In this document: positions 49,180 through 63,510 of the stretch, one piece after another | Layout: every line of letters begins with the position of its first letter | Position numbering within the stretch: position 1 is the first letter of the stretch | Assembly: GCA_030549335.1 (NCBI GenBank) | Contig: CM060196.1 | Location: forward strand, 70,020,139 to 70,084,138 | Length of the DNA stretch: 64,000 bases | Reading direction: 5' to 3' | From: Pontederia crassipes | Taxonomy: Eukaryota; Streptophyta; Magnoliopsida; Commelinales; Pontederiaceae | The notes under the pieces: generated by a model | Seen by the model: only the letters and a program-made list of their open reading frames with translations | The model's database searches: none | Told to the model about the DNA's origin: nothing | Position numbers and translations under genes: made by a program

Positions 49180-52100
49180 TTCGGTCACGTGAGACCAACT
49201 TGGAGTTCTCATTGGAAGCAAAAACTTTGCAAGATTTTTTTCTTTTTTTTTCTTTCAATTTTTTAATTTAATTTAATTAGTAAAATATTATTAATAACTA
49301 ATTAATCTAATATTATTCATTGTATTATTTTTATATTATCTTAAATAATAATACATCATAATATTTTATTTATTAATATATTATCATTTAGCTTATAAAA
49401 TAAATTCTTTGACTTAATATAAATATTTTTAATATTCATAGCTTATGAAAATAATAAATTATAATATTTTCCATAAATTATAATATTAATATAAATATAT
49501 TTTAAATTATTATTTTAACTAAATAAAGACATAATATTTTAATTTACTATAATTTTATACCTTATAAATAATAAATTATATTTTAGTTCACATATTTTAT
49601 CTAAACACCTAGTAATTTATCTATCAAATTAATTTTTTAAATTTTCATCATTACATTTTTCATTCAAATATTAAACTTAATTTTATTATTAAATCAATTA
49701 ATTTTTTAGAACTAACGAAAATTAAAAATTAAATCACTATTGTCACATAAAAAATACTATTGCCATGCTATTTTATTTTACAAGATAAAAATATTTAGCA
49801 CTTGATGAACTTACTGACTCATGTATGAAATGCTCGAAAGGAAACACCAATTCTTAAAGGTATTTTTCGAGAAGTGCCTTTACGACGTTTACGTGGCTTA
49901 TGCCCCAAGCAGTATATATAAAAGTTTTAGTAAATATTTGGATGAAAATATGATTATAAAAATTTTAAAATTTAATTTGATAGATAAATTTTATCGAGTG
50001 TTTGAATAAAAGTAATAATAAAAAATATAATTTATTATTTTATGAGGTATAAAATTATATTAAATAAAAATATTATATGTTTATTTATTTATTTAGAATT
50101 TATGTAAATCTTAATTTCCAAATATAATATAACTTTTCTAAAAAAAATTGAACATTTTAATTAATAAAATTCTACTATAATAAATATATTATTATACATA
50201 AGATTTTACATTAATTTTATTTAATTCAAATTATAATATAGTAAATATAATTAATATAATAGTTACATAAATTCATATAATTATTTTTTTAATTTTGCTA
50301 TACTATAATATTAAGAAAATTATTTTAAGTAATTAATAAAATATTTTAAATTATTAGAACTAAATAAACTATTATTTTTAATTATTAAAATAATATTTTG
50401 TTTTATAATCTCAATAATAATGGGTTAATAAATGGTTAATATATATATTAAAACTAATTAAAAGAAAAAAAAAACAAAAAAAATGCAAAATCGAAACAAG
50501 AACTTTAAGTTCAACGAAATAGTTACATGACATAAACATGCAAAGTTTTTGTCACTTCAGTTGGCGTTTTACGAGAAGTGCTTTTATGACGTGCACGACA
50601 CTACGTGGCCTATGCCCCAAGCGGATACTTAGAAAAGTTTTAATAATTATTTGGATAAAAAATATGATTATGAGAATTTAAAAAATTAATTTAATAGATA
50701 AATTTTAACGGGTGTTTAAATAGAAAATAAGAATTAAGAATATAATTTATTACTTTATGAGATAAATAACAAATAAAATATTATATATTATTTATTTACA
50801 ATTTATGTAAATCTTAATATCCAAATATAATATAACTTTTTCTTAAAATAATTGAACATTTTAATTAATAAAATTCTATTATAATAAATATATTATTACA
50901 CATAAGATTTTACATTAATTTTATTTAATTCATGTTATAATATAGTAAATATATATTTACATAAATTCAGTTAATTAATATGTTTTTTTATAATTTTACT
51001 ATACTATAATACTAAGAAAAATATTATAATTAATTAATAAAATATTTTTAGTTATTAAAACTAAATAAATTATCATTTTTAATTAATAAAAGAATATGTT
51101 AGTTTATAAGTTCAATAATAGTATGTTAATAAATATTTAATATATATTAAAAATAATTAAAAGAAAAAACAAAATATATTTTTAATTATGCAAATTAAAT
51201 AAATTATCATTTTTAATTAACAAAAGAATATTTAAGATTATAAGTTCAATAATAATTTGTTAATAAATATTTAATATATATATATTAAAAATAATTAAAC
51301 GAAAAAATAAAAATGCAAAATTGAAATAAGAACTTTAAGTTCAACGAAATGGTCACATGATAGAATCAGTTTTTGTGGAAGGTGTTTTGCGATAAGTGCC
51401 TTAATGACGTGTACGACGTGGCTTATGTCCCAAGCAATATTTAGAAAAGTTTCAGTTGATGTTTTGATAAAAAAATAAAATTATGAGAATTTAAGAAATT
51501 AATTTGATAAATAAATTTTAGCTAGTATTTGAATAAAAGATAAGAACTAAGAATATAATTAATTAGTTTATTATTTTATGAGATATAAAATTATAGTAAA
51601 TAAAATATTATTTATTTAAAATTTAATTTTACAATTTTTTGAAGAAAAAAATAAGATGTTCCTTTTATCCTTTTCGGACGATCAAAAAATAAAGAAATAT
51701 TTGATATATTCAAGATAATTATGTATTTACAAAATATCATCTCAATTCATCTTATTTCATAAGTTGCATCAATGGAGAATACACTAGAAGGAATTGTTCT
51801 ATCTCCAAACTTCACCTTCACATCCAAATATGGTATAACTTTTTCTAAAAATAATTGAACATTTTAATTAATGAAATTCTATTATAATAAATATAATATT
51901 ATACATAAGATTGTACATTAGATTTATTTAATTCATATTATAATACAATAAATATAATTAATATAATATTTGCATAAATTCAGTTAATTAATATGTTTTT
52001 TATTATTGTAATATACTATAAAACTATGTAAAATATTATAACTAATTAATAAAATACTTTTAATTACTAGAACTAAATAAAATTTAATTTTAATTAATAA

Positions 52101-52260
52101 AAGAATATTTTATTTATAAGTTTAATAATAATGTGTTAATAAATTATATATAAGACAATTAAAAGAAAAACAAAAAAAATGCAAAATCTTGCTGGAAGCA
52201 AGAATTTTAAGTTAAAAAAAAATAGTCACATGATGGAAACTAAGAAAGTTTCTGTCACTT
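49180..52260. repeat. Degenerate long-period tandem array (0.7-0.8 kb units)
   Basis: A block reading GAGAAGTGCCTTTACGACG, then CGTGGCTTATGCCCCAAGC and a diverged AAAAGTTT, occurs at about 49870-49930, 50570-50640 and 51385-51450. The TATG(C/T)CCCAAGC anchor sits at 49899, 50611 and 51424 (spacing 712 and 813). Each block is followed by similar AT-rich DNA (GGATGAAAATATGATTATAA-like). A companion block, AAGAACTTTAAGTTCAACGA with a GTCACATGA element, precedes units at 50490 and 51310, and a terminal partial unit lies at 52195-52255. Non-coding. Confidence 0.88.
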
Positions 52261-52383
52261 GAGATATTTAGCAGAATTTAAGCAAGTTGTAAGCAAGTTC
52301 TGTTTAAATTCTTCCATTCAAACACTACTTAAGTGATCAAGAAAGGACTTAATATCTTCTTTCTTTCGCGTCGATCCTTCGGG

Positions 52384-52503
52384 ATGGCCACAAACTCAAA
52401 TGCCCAGCATGGGGTGAAAATTGGTGATGGCATCTTGAGTTCCAGCGGCAAGAGCGCGTTATACCTGTATATTAGCAATAGCTACCACTCAGCAGATGCA
52501 TGA
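52384..52503 (+). CDS. 39-codon open frame, unrecognised
   Basis: ATG to TGA encoding MATNSNAQHGVKIGDGILSS followed by SGKSALYLYISN and a short tail. It has balanced composition and GC content above its AT-rich surroundings and follows directly after the tandem array. It could be the first exon of a lost gene or chance. No function is proposed. Confidence 0.15.
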   Translation: MATNSNAQHGVKIGDGILSSSGKSALYLYISNSYHSADA

Positions 52504-53139
52504 CTTTCATGCATACTTCTACCAAGCCCCGCCTATACTACATCTTCTTGTTCTTGGTCTTGTCCTAATATGTTTGTCTAGTCGTTAATTAACAATTTCT
52601 AAAGTTGAAATGAGATGGATTCTTAGTGAATTGTTTTGTTTCATTTAGGCGACACTACACCCTTGAGAACCATCGTGTACATCGAGACATAGATATAGTG
52701 TTAGGACTTAGGAGCATGCAAAACCAATACTGACCCGATCAGATGGTGTACAAGGCTTAAAACGGTCCTTAGGTCGATTGAAATTCTAAGAAGAGATTGA
52801 CTTAGTTTGACCCAATCAAAATCTGAGTTCAGTCGGTTGACTCAGCGACGGGTTTGATCGACTCATAGAAGAGGCAACTATGGCGGGTGGAGGGGTGAGG
52901 CACTTAATCAGATAGGGCGGGGAGGTCCGAGCTATGACGAGATGGAGCGAAGTTGAGCAGGCGAGTTCCAAATAGGCGGCGATGACGAAGTTGGGTATGC
53001 AAGTTTTGAACAGGCAGAGAGGGTGGAGCATAGGCGACTTGGTGGATGCAATTATGTGCGCATGCTTAAAGTGTAAGTATGTTGTATGTGGAATAATATG
53101 TGCACCTAAGGAGACATTTAACATTCACATAACCATACT

Positions 53140-53164
53140 ATATATATATATATATATATATATG
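53140..53164. repeat. (TA)n microsatellite
   Basis: About twelve TA units. Confidence 0.85.
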
Positions 53165-56100
53165 TTATTGTTTATACATTAATATATATATACAACTAAA
53201 AAGAAAAAATAATGAGTACTGAACAGTCGAGTGCCATCCAGGCCCATGTCAGTCCATTAGACCTGCAACACATGCCCTCTTTTATTAACGTAAGCCCAAT
53301 TATTTTACAGGCCAGGCCGAATGGTGGGCTGGGAGAGTATTTTTTACTCTCAACGTGTGATCTCAAGTTGGTTCTATCAATTTTCTTTTTTCCATTGCAT
53401 GGGCTCCTTTAATTTGGTTCATTTGGAAGAATGCATTTAATAATATTTTGCATACACAAGGGAATTCAATTTTAGATATTGGTTACGTAATATTAATTGT
53501 TATGGTTTGATAGGAAATTAGCAAAATTATGTCATATGATATATGAGAGTTAATAGTATGAATTTGATTAAAGTTTTAAATTTAAATAGGATGTATCACT
53601 CTATTATCATCCGAATAATGAACTAATTAGGTGTTAATATTAAATATTGATCTATCTAGAAAAAAATTGTTGTACAGATGAACCTAAAACCATACAATCT
53701 ATTTGAAACTAATCATATTTATATAATATAGTTATTTTTATTGATGCAATAATCACATCAGTTTTATACAAAATTGATGAAATGATGTTAAAAATTTCCA
53801 ATATACATATATCTTTTTATATTATTAAAGTCCTATTTGGTTAAATACATAAGCAAGTTTGAACTTATCTAGAACGTAGCTGATAAGGAGATATAAATTT
53901 GGTTAAATAAAAATAGGCAAATGGAGAGATGCTTACTTTTTATAAAAAAAAGTTGATTAATTTAATCATGACTAACTACGCATTATTAACTGCTTGTTTG
54001 AAAAAAATAATTTCAATTAATAAACTATTTATCAGCACTTTATTTATTAATTATTTTTATCAATTAAATTAAATGTGCCCTAGGTTGAATAGATTCTTTT
54101 ATATCTTAATGATTTTCATATCATAAATATTTGTTTAGAATCATACCATATAATTACGGCACCAACAAAAGGTATAAAATTCAAAGAGAACTGAATTATA
54201 TAGTTGGGGACTAATTTCTTGTAAATAAAATTGGGTTTAAACGTGGAATCCTAAGTAAAGTTGTTGTACTCGTGGTTCATACACTTTCGAATTTGAGACG
54301 TAGACTCTTATGAGTTTAGTCAAGAAATCGAATGAACTCAAAGTATAATCGAACTTGGTGCTAAACTAAAGTAGACTCTGGTGAACTCGATTAGACTCGG
54401 ATGAACTCAAGTAAACTCAGTCAAGTTTATAAGTAGAATCGCTAGATATAAAAGTTAAGTATTTAATTAAGATTTAAGATCAAAATTAAAATTAAAAATA
54501 TCAAACATTCATAATTTAATAATTAAGAATACTTTATGTTTTAATTTGTGTGACTTGTAAACTACTTTTATAATTTGACGTGTAAACTTAGAACTGTTAA
54601 ATATGATTTTAACATGTGTTGCATCAATTTATAAAGTGTATTTCTAGAGTGTAATGAATTATTAAAAATGATGAATAATTATGCAAACATATATGAGTGT
54701 ATTGAAATATGACCAATATACGAACCCATTACATTTTAAACTAACATATAAAATTTATTTTTCACAAATATTTTACAACATATAATATTATATTTATATA
54801 GTCATGTGCATACACTTTACGAGTTTAAGTTTCGAGTTTACGTCTCAGGTTTGTAAAATGAGTCATTAAGTGGCATGTATGTCCAAATACATATGTCCAA
54901 ATATAAACATAAAAGAATGAATTTTGTCTTCTTTACAAAATTGAGAAGAAATACATATGTCCAAATATAAACATAAAAAAAATGAAAACATGTCTAATTT
55001 TGTACTACAACCATCTAGGACATGTAATAATTAAGTGCTATACTTACATCACCGATTACATGAATGGTCCATCAAAGTTTACTTTTAAGGAGTAAGAACT
55101 AAGAAAGGAGACATTGTCATTTAACCCAAATAAAAAAGACTTCTTGTGATATTAAACCCGAAATAGAGGTGATGGTGCATTCCTCAATTGAATGCATGGT
55201 GCCCACTTAATTTATTATCAACAGTTAAATGAGGTTAAATGGTCATTGCCAGACATTTTAATGCACATTATTATCATAGTACAACGAAAATCTAGAAAAC
55301 TTGTGACAGATGGTTTTAAGAATTTATCAATCATAATGTCCTCCTACCAAATTTAAGTAAAATATTATTGGTGCTATTAGTTAAATTTCTAGATTTCTCA
55401 ACGAATGCCCTCTCTTCACGTTGATCAAAATGTGAAATATATGCACACCCAAATAAATGTTAGAAATGAGAATCAAAACAGTTTGAAAAGATCATCAAAG
55501 TTGAAGGTTAATACGTGTGTCGCAAATAAACATATTTCATATTTCAAAGTAACTTTTAGCTTCGAAATAAAAAAAGTTTATATTAATCTGTTCAAAGAGA
55601 AAAAGTAATTTTTTTTTGCGTATGATAACAAAATATTACCCTTAAAATAGTCCTTGTCCACTTTTAAATTCCTTTTTTTTTTGTAAACCTTTATATTAAT
55701 AATAAATCCATGAAAATTTCACCCCAAAAAGATTAATAAAGTGCTTTAGGCTTCAAAAGGTCATTCGACAATTGTCAAAACCATTGGACATAGTGACATA
55801 CCATTCCTCCTATCATTTTGCAGTAATAAGTTCCGAATATCTGAAGTTTACAAAAAAGAAAAGACAAATAAAAAAACTTTTACTTGTCATTGTGCATGGA
55901 ATCTAGAAGCAAGCAACAGTAAGAATAATTAAAACGGTGTGATCCATTGAACAAACGTGACGAATGGATCCACCTGAATACCTATCACCTCGTTTCTATA
56001 TTCGAACGGGTCCATCGTATACAAAGTTACAAACGTGACGAAGAGGTCGGCACCGATCTCGACCTCGTGGCGTCGGATTTGGACGTGTGGTTGGAATTGT

Positions 56101-57935
56101 TGTTCGTGCTTTAATTGTGAGCACAAGGAATGATTTATGACACTTTCCAACTAACAACAATAAATATTGGATGATTCGAAGAGGGAAAAAAATAATATGT
56201 AAAAATGCTAAAATAAAATAAATGCATTGGTAGATGAACGACGTACTCGTAGATAATTAATTGGTCCAATCAAATCAGCGTTCCTTTATCAAGTCGTCAA
56301 TAATATTAAATAGAATTTGTGTGATTGAGATCCAAGAGAATAGAAACTCGATTGCTTCATAAAATATAATTCCTAAAAAAATTAATAATCAGATTATTTT
56401 TAGTGTGCGACTTAGTTGTCAAATCAAGATTCAAAATATAAAATTATCAAGGAATTGTGGAAAAATAATTCGACTTTCGAATTTGTAGATAGAATCTTGA
56501 TGAGTAACGAGAATAAAAAAATAGTATTATTTAAATTGGGAGGAAAGAAGCAATTATAACAATATAACCCAAATTCAAAATAACGATGATAAAAATTAAA
56601 TTAAATTGATGCTACAAATGATTCCACAATATACAATCCTAAATATATCATTTTTTTTCTACAATGTGCTGTCATTTTTCTTTGTTTGGTTTCGTGGATA
56701 ATAGAACAGTTTTTTTTTACGTATTGACATGTGACATAATTAATTGAACTCATATTGTTGTTCGAAATAAAATGTCAAAATTGGCTTCTCGTGTACTGAA
56801 AAATATTCGGCCTCTCATACATGGAACACTGCATTTTCTAGATACCCAGGAATGCAATTTTACTATTGTTCACTTTTTGATGCTCTGCTTAGGACTTTTA
56901 CACTCTTGTGGCCAAATTTGGTTGTCTGATACATCACCTAAAAAATGGACAATTAAAGAGGCTCACAGATATAAATATAAAAATTAATTACGACAAAAAT
57001 CTAAAGCAGGATTGAATAGAGTGGTGATTAATCAGTTGACTAAGGGCAAGAATAAACGAGAGGCATAAAATATTTGTGTAAAGCTAATGATGTACTGTAA
57101 CTTGAAACTCGTTTGGATCTCAAGACATTTCAAAGTAAAAGACACTTCGCACTATGAGAATTTCGTTGTCCAATTAGTGAATCTGTAAGGGATTTAGAGG
57201 GATCCTCTTGCGGAGTGTGTGAGGATCTCGTATGCAAAAATTTTATGCGATATTCTGTATGTAATTTGAAATTAATTTATTTCTTTATCATAACACGAAC
57301 GTTCTATTTTTTAGAATTAATTCAAAGTCTCAATCGCTCTGTAATTCTTATTGTATGTAAAATGAAGTGACTATATAAATTTTTTAAGGATCCAAATAAA
57401 AATAAATTTATCCGGTAATCTTTCTTTATTTTTATCGTCTAATAAAACTTTGTGTCATCTTAAATTTCTCAAAAAATTTTGCAGTACATAATTCTTTCGT
57501 ACAAAAATTTTAACACGTAGAATTCTCTGATCTAAAGTATGTGATTACGATCGACGTTGTAAAAAACAATTGGACCTTTATTATGTAATGTATTAATTTT
57601 AATTTTTATAATGAAAATAAAATCTATACTATTTTTTATATCAACTAAAATTGAGTATAATCTATAGAATTAATTGACGATCTACACAAACATTTGGTTC
57701 CAAACAAGAAAAAACTATAAGTCAACTGATTAAAATAGCGATATATACATAGGATAATTAAACCGTGTCCTTCATTTCTGACATTTTTTTCTCTTTTTTC
57801 GATTATCATCATTCTTCAAGTTTGTAAAGAAAACTTACTTATAAAAAATGATGAACGATATTTAATTTAAGATATTATCAATTTTTTATTATATGTGTGA
57901 GAACATTCAAAACTCCATAGCATATATTCTTTAAT

Positions 57936-60053
57936 TGTAACGACCAGGCAAAAAAAAAAAAGGAAGAAACCGTGAGGGACGACTGGGCTAATCATGAAAG
58001 GAATAAAATATAAACAAAGCCCAATTAAGATTGGACTCAAGGAAGGATTTAACTATGTGATGAGATAAAAATCTGATCTCATTAATTAAATTAGAGTGAG
58101 ATTAGGAGAGGAAGATGAGATAAAAATTTAAAACCCTTTATAAAATCATGTACGGCTGACCTCACGAAAGGAGGACCCCCTTTTTGACATCCTGCGGGCA
58201 TATTGCTTTCGGCCAAGAAGCAAGCCGTCAGGGATCAAGCACGTCTTCCTTTCCCCTACTGCAATTACCTGCACCACACGTTCCGTCCTTCAGCTCTCTT
58301 CGTTGAATTGCAAGCGCTGATTTTTAATGAATCAAGGGTAGGCAAGATTTCCTTTCTCTCCTAACCTAATTTCTCTACTTCCCCTCACATCGTCCTCTGC
58401 GCTGATGGAATTGCAGGCAGGGATAGAGAGAAAGAGCTGGGGCAGGGAACATAAGAAAAATAAGGGCGCGTCGTTAACGATTTCCAACGAACGAAAAGAG
58501 GAATTAACCGCGAACCGAGGTGGGTGAATCGAAATCACCTTGCACGACCTCTGAATTGTCCCAAATTCATGCCCTAATCGTTATGAAAAGAAAAGATCAA
58601 AACTAGGGTTCAAGTTATCATTTTTATTGATTGATTCCTTATGTTCTTTGATTGATTGATTGAATTGCATGCATAATTCACTTCTTATTGTTCTGTTGTT
58701 GTGTGATTGATTTGCTAGGAGATAGGAACTAGGTTAGGATAAGATTGCATTGAAAAAAACGATGAAATTCGAAAGTTTCGTAACTTTCTGGACGCCGACC
58801 GGTCGACCGGTCCACAAGTATTGTGGCAACCGATCGACCGATAACCTGCCTATCGCTGTATTTCTACACATGTAGACCGGTCGACCGATTCTTGACACCG
58901 ATCGACCAATCCTTCCTCATCAGGTCGACCGTTCCACTGAACGGATTGACCACTTATTTAATATCCAATTTGACCTATCGGTCGACCGATCTTAACCGAT
59001 CAACAGACTACCGATCGACCGTTCCCCCGAACCGGTCGACCGATTTCTCAAAAAAACCTTTCATTATACTTATTAATTATTTTCCTTTTTATCCAGATAT
59101 TATTTATAGATATATGACTGATCCTATTGTCTGACCCCATAGAGATCCCTCACTGATTTACATGATTTACTCCCTTATTGATTTATTTCGCATTGATCTT
59201 ATCGTATCCATGAAATCAAGAACAAAGAGCCACAAGTTATTAAAGCGATTAATAAGTTCAGATGAAAGATTAATGATGGGTTGCCAGTCCAAACCAAGTG
59301 CATCAAGATAAGGGTCGCTCCTTTGGTCATGGTTTGATCACCCATTGACCGCACAAGGCCGTATCGTTTGCTGGGCATACCCCAAGAATTAAAGGCACTC
59401 AAAGTCACCCTGATTGTTAATTAATAACCAAGATCAAGAAGCATGTTCAAGTCAAGTCAAGTTACTGTCATGAATTGCAAGTATGTTATAAGTTCATGTT
59501 TATTACTCATCATGTTACCCTCCTAATTCATGATATCGATGATCTTATTCTTATTATGATCCATGATACTGATATGTTATCTTCCACGTTCAAGTTAAGC
59601 ATGATTATTTACTGCTGATTATTATATTTATGTCATGCATTATATATCATGTGATTTCTCACTATGTTGTAAAGCTTACGGGAGGACCTCCTCCCCTGTG
59701 TCTAATTTCCACAGGATCAGGTCAATGATGTGGTGGAGTAGGCGTGTGGTGATGGGGCTCTGGCGATAGGACAACACATGAACCATAGGGCATTTAGAGT
59801 GCTTATTAGTTTTCATTTACTTTCCGCATTTTAGATTCATGATGTAGAATTTATTTTATTTCTTAGTAATGACATAGTCATTTTTAAACTTTCGCAATTA
59901 AAGTTATCATTTATCTTTATTTCTTTTTCTTCCGCTGATGTGTCCCGGTTCTTGACTGAGATATGATCAATATGATGATCAAAGTCATAGAATATCGTAG
60001 CGTCTTCAGGTTGGTCTTCGTCATATGGCGGGGGTCGATTTGAGAGCGTTACA
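57936..60053. mobile_element. Solo LTR of a Ty3/gypsy-type retrotransposon
   Basis: Begins TGTAACGACC and ends GAGAGCGTTACA, the TG...CA termini with the TGTAACG/CGTTACA signature common in plant gypsy LTRs. A perfect 5-bp target duplication TTAAT flanks it (57931-57935 and 60054-60058). No gag-pol, primer-binding site or second LTR adjoins it. This is the footprint of an insertion reduced by recombination between its two LTRs. Its length is 2118 bp. Two intact ends and a perfect target duplication suggest a fairly recent event. Confidence 0.93.
58796..59044. repeat. Cluster of palindromic TCGACC-core motifs in the LTR
   Basis: Eight copies of TCGACC, mostly within the imperfect dyad (A/C)CG(A/G)TCGACCG(A/G)T, lie within 250 bp (for example at 58803, 58834, 58881, 58912, 58924, 58982, 59014 and 59036), with further decayed copies between them. 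Confidence 0.9.
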
Positions 60054-61035
60054 TTAATCTTTTAATTATAGCTCCGAGCAATCATGGGCTAAGCAAAAAA
60101 ATCAGATTCATGATGATCATGTCTACGTGTTCCTTTTCCATTTTTTTAAAAATTAAAGATGCTTCATTAAGTTGATAAGATGATAGTGTTTGGATAGAAA
60201 AATATTGAAATTCACTGCGGAGAAACATCCGTTCAAAAAAGATCGAGGACCTTTTATCAAAAGGAGTAAATTTTTTTCCATTTTCATTATGAGCTGTGAT
60301 AGTATATTAATTTTGACGTTTTCTTGTATCTGTCATAAATAATTTTTAAATTTAAGTAGAAATTAAATCTATAAAAAATTGTATAAAAATAAATCAAAAC
60401 TTTTCTCTTTTAAACATAAAACATTTTAAAATACTAATCAAATGATTTAAACTAATGTATGAATTTTCGCGTATCATGAGCCAAGGAAAAACTTACGAAG
60501 TTGAAACGTGATTACATTTCCATTGTCAACGAGCCAGCTCGTATCGAATTATTGTTCATGATAAGTTGCACCACTGATTGCTTTTGAAATGTGACGTCAT
60601 CGTCTCCATAAGTTGGCAAGGGGAATAATACACGCATCCGTATCCAATTGGAAACCAGGTTCAATGCTTTGGTACTCTTTCCGATATGTAATATGATAAT
60701 GAACATATGTAATCTGTAATCATAGTTGTTATTATAAGGGTTAAGATGATAATATAAAAAAGACATCATTTTCTTAATGGTTTAAGATAAATATAGTATT
60801 TTTTAACGACTTAAGGTTTTAAAGATAAATGATTACAAATTTAGATTAATTAAGAAGTTATAGTTTATCTCATGAAAATTTTATTGAAATATATTTTTTT
60901 CTCTTAGCTGGCTTAAACTTTTAAAACAGGTATGTACCAATAAAATTGACCTTTGTAGATTAAGACCTAGTGCTAATTAATAAGAAAAGTCTAACGTTAA
61001 AAGATGGGTAGTTACATCTTTAGATAAAAAAAACC

Positions 61036-61180
<145 letters not shown>

Positions 61181-63389
61181 TATGTATTATTTGATAATGA
61201 ACTAATTAATAAAATACTTTATAATCAAAAGAGGTAAAATGTCCTTCAAATTTATAAGCATGGGTGACGATAAAAGGGTATGAAAAAGAAAAATATTATT
61301 TTATGTTGTAAAATTTTTGAAAAGTTGAAGTTATAATCCTGAATTAGCTACAATTATAAGTAAAAAAATGTGAAAATGATTTACACGTAGAAAAAAAATC
61401 TAGGGTTCATGTTTATTATTTTGACAAAATGACTTATATGTCAAAATATATAAGTTTACGAAAAACGAACTTATTTTCTAAATATTTGTTTACCAAACAT
61501 AAAATTTTTTTAGAAAGACATAAATCATTTGACCTTCTTATTACATTTGTTCTGTAAATTATTTTTTCTCTCCACTCAAAGGCTATATATAAAAGATATA
61601 TGTAAACTTAAAAAACAGTTATGAGAATTTTGATCTTATAAATTGCACGTTATATAACTTGACAACGTCTTAGAAATATTCACCAGGTCGAGTCAACCCG
61701 TGAGCTTGATAATTCGACCCAATTTGAATCGATTTTGATTAGATCCTATCGATGGTCGGATATCCGACTTCAACTCAAACTTATTTTTTATTTAAATTAA
61801 ACTATTTTTTATTTAATTTAGATATTATATAATTAATTTTTTTAAAAATAGGAAAATAAATCCTTTAAAATGTAAGAGCAAATAGTAAACAAATAAATGT
61901 TATTTTATGATTTAAAATATATTTTGTATTTAAAAATTTAAAATAAAGAAGAAAAAAATTTAAAAAAGAAATAAGGGTGGTCGAGTAGTCGAATGAGGTC
62001 TGCTGCGCAAGAAGTAATCAAGCCGATCCAACCCTTGGGTTGGGTTTGGAGTCATATTTTAATCATGATCGTAAAAGATGAAAATTGTGCAGTGTTGAAA
62101 ATGGCATATGTTGTAGTCAAACTCAAATATATTTGATTGGGGACAACACAATTTAAATTTAATCGATCATTTCGAATATTGTGGTGAAAATTGAAAAGAT
62201 GAAAAATACAAAAAAGAAGAAGAAGAGAGTTTTAACATAAATTATTGCACTAAAGAATATAAAAGATTGAAAGGATATTTTTGACAATTTCTAATTTGTT
62301 AATATCAATTAAAAGAGAGTTTTATTACATTAAATTTTTTATTTTTCAATCTATCTCCATCTCCTGCATTTTGTATTAATCGATTATTTGACGTTCCTAT
62401 GAATGCGGTAGAGTTTATTTTTTTTCTTTCTTTCTTTCTTCTTCTTCCTCCATACATTACTGTTCAGATTCGGGACTCGTAAACAAGGCCAAGATTGCAT
62501 TAATGCATGGGACTTTATTGAAGCTAGCGATATTAATTTTTATGTCAACTCCCTCAATTTGCATTACAATTTGACTCAATCGAACTGTTCCAAGTCCCTC
62601 CGCGTGATACGACTATCAAAAGGCTGGCGAGTGAAATGCATCAAACTAGACTTTTATATATATCAAAAGAAACGCGACAACATACTCCACATCCACTTAT
62701 TATTATTAAGATTATGAAATCATGTTACTCCTTTTAGACAGGGACGGATCTAGACAAAAAAAAAAAAGAGCGATAGACTCAAACTAATGACCTTTGACAA
62801 AGCTGAAAAGTAAAAATTTGAGAGGGTCTGTGCCTCTTCATATTATATGTGGATTCGTTCCTGTTTTTAAGATTTGATGTTTTTTTTAAAAATTAGCTAA
62901 TATATTAAAATTAACATGATATCAAAATAAAAAATTAAGAGTTCAAATTTCATTAAATTTTTATTAAACTAGATCAAAGGTCATCTATTTTTAAAATGTT
63001 AAAAGTATAAAATTGTTGATACTGCTCTTCGTAACCATTTAAAATTTTAGAACTTTTTAAAAAATTGAATTCAACGCATACACACAACATGCCTTCAAAA
63101 TTAGAAAAACAAATTGGATGAGCTTTTCAACTTTCAAGTGTCAGCCGAGGCTCATAAGAGATTACGTACGAAAATGTGGTAGACGTATCAGAATTATGAG
63201 TTTAATTATCTTCCCAATAACATACTATTTATTCTAAATTAAACATAATAATTGTTAGAGATATGAGTAATAGTCATTATTATTAATTGCACGATCATGA
63301 GTCCATGACGACCATTAATTAATAAGGGTGCGTATGCGCTTATAAGTGGAACAGTTATTTTTTTAATATAACTCATTAATTAAGATCCA

Positions 63390-63510
<121 letters not shown>

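Larger units (their letters stand above)
52261..57935. other. AT-rich intergenic DNA, no firm gene
   Basis: The region contains a small open frame (52384-52503), a TA microsatellite (53140-53164), a short duplicated segment with ACATATGTCCAAATATAAAC (54893-54977) and scattered open frames (55405-55608, 55929-56150, 56772-56987) with no recognisable family. Confidence 0.5.

Noticed and set aside
49180..52260. CRISPR-like repeat array
   Set aside because: The units are hundreds of bases long, diverged and in plant nuclear DNA; there are no short direct repeats with unique spacers.
53825..54080. MITE starting AAAGTCCTATTTGGTTAAAT
   Set aside because: The start resembles a MITE end, but no convincing inverted partner was found.
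54280..54860. Possible small element with repeated ACTCGA/GAGTTT motifs
   Set aside because: Both end motifs are in direct orientation and weakly similar; no target duplication was found.
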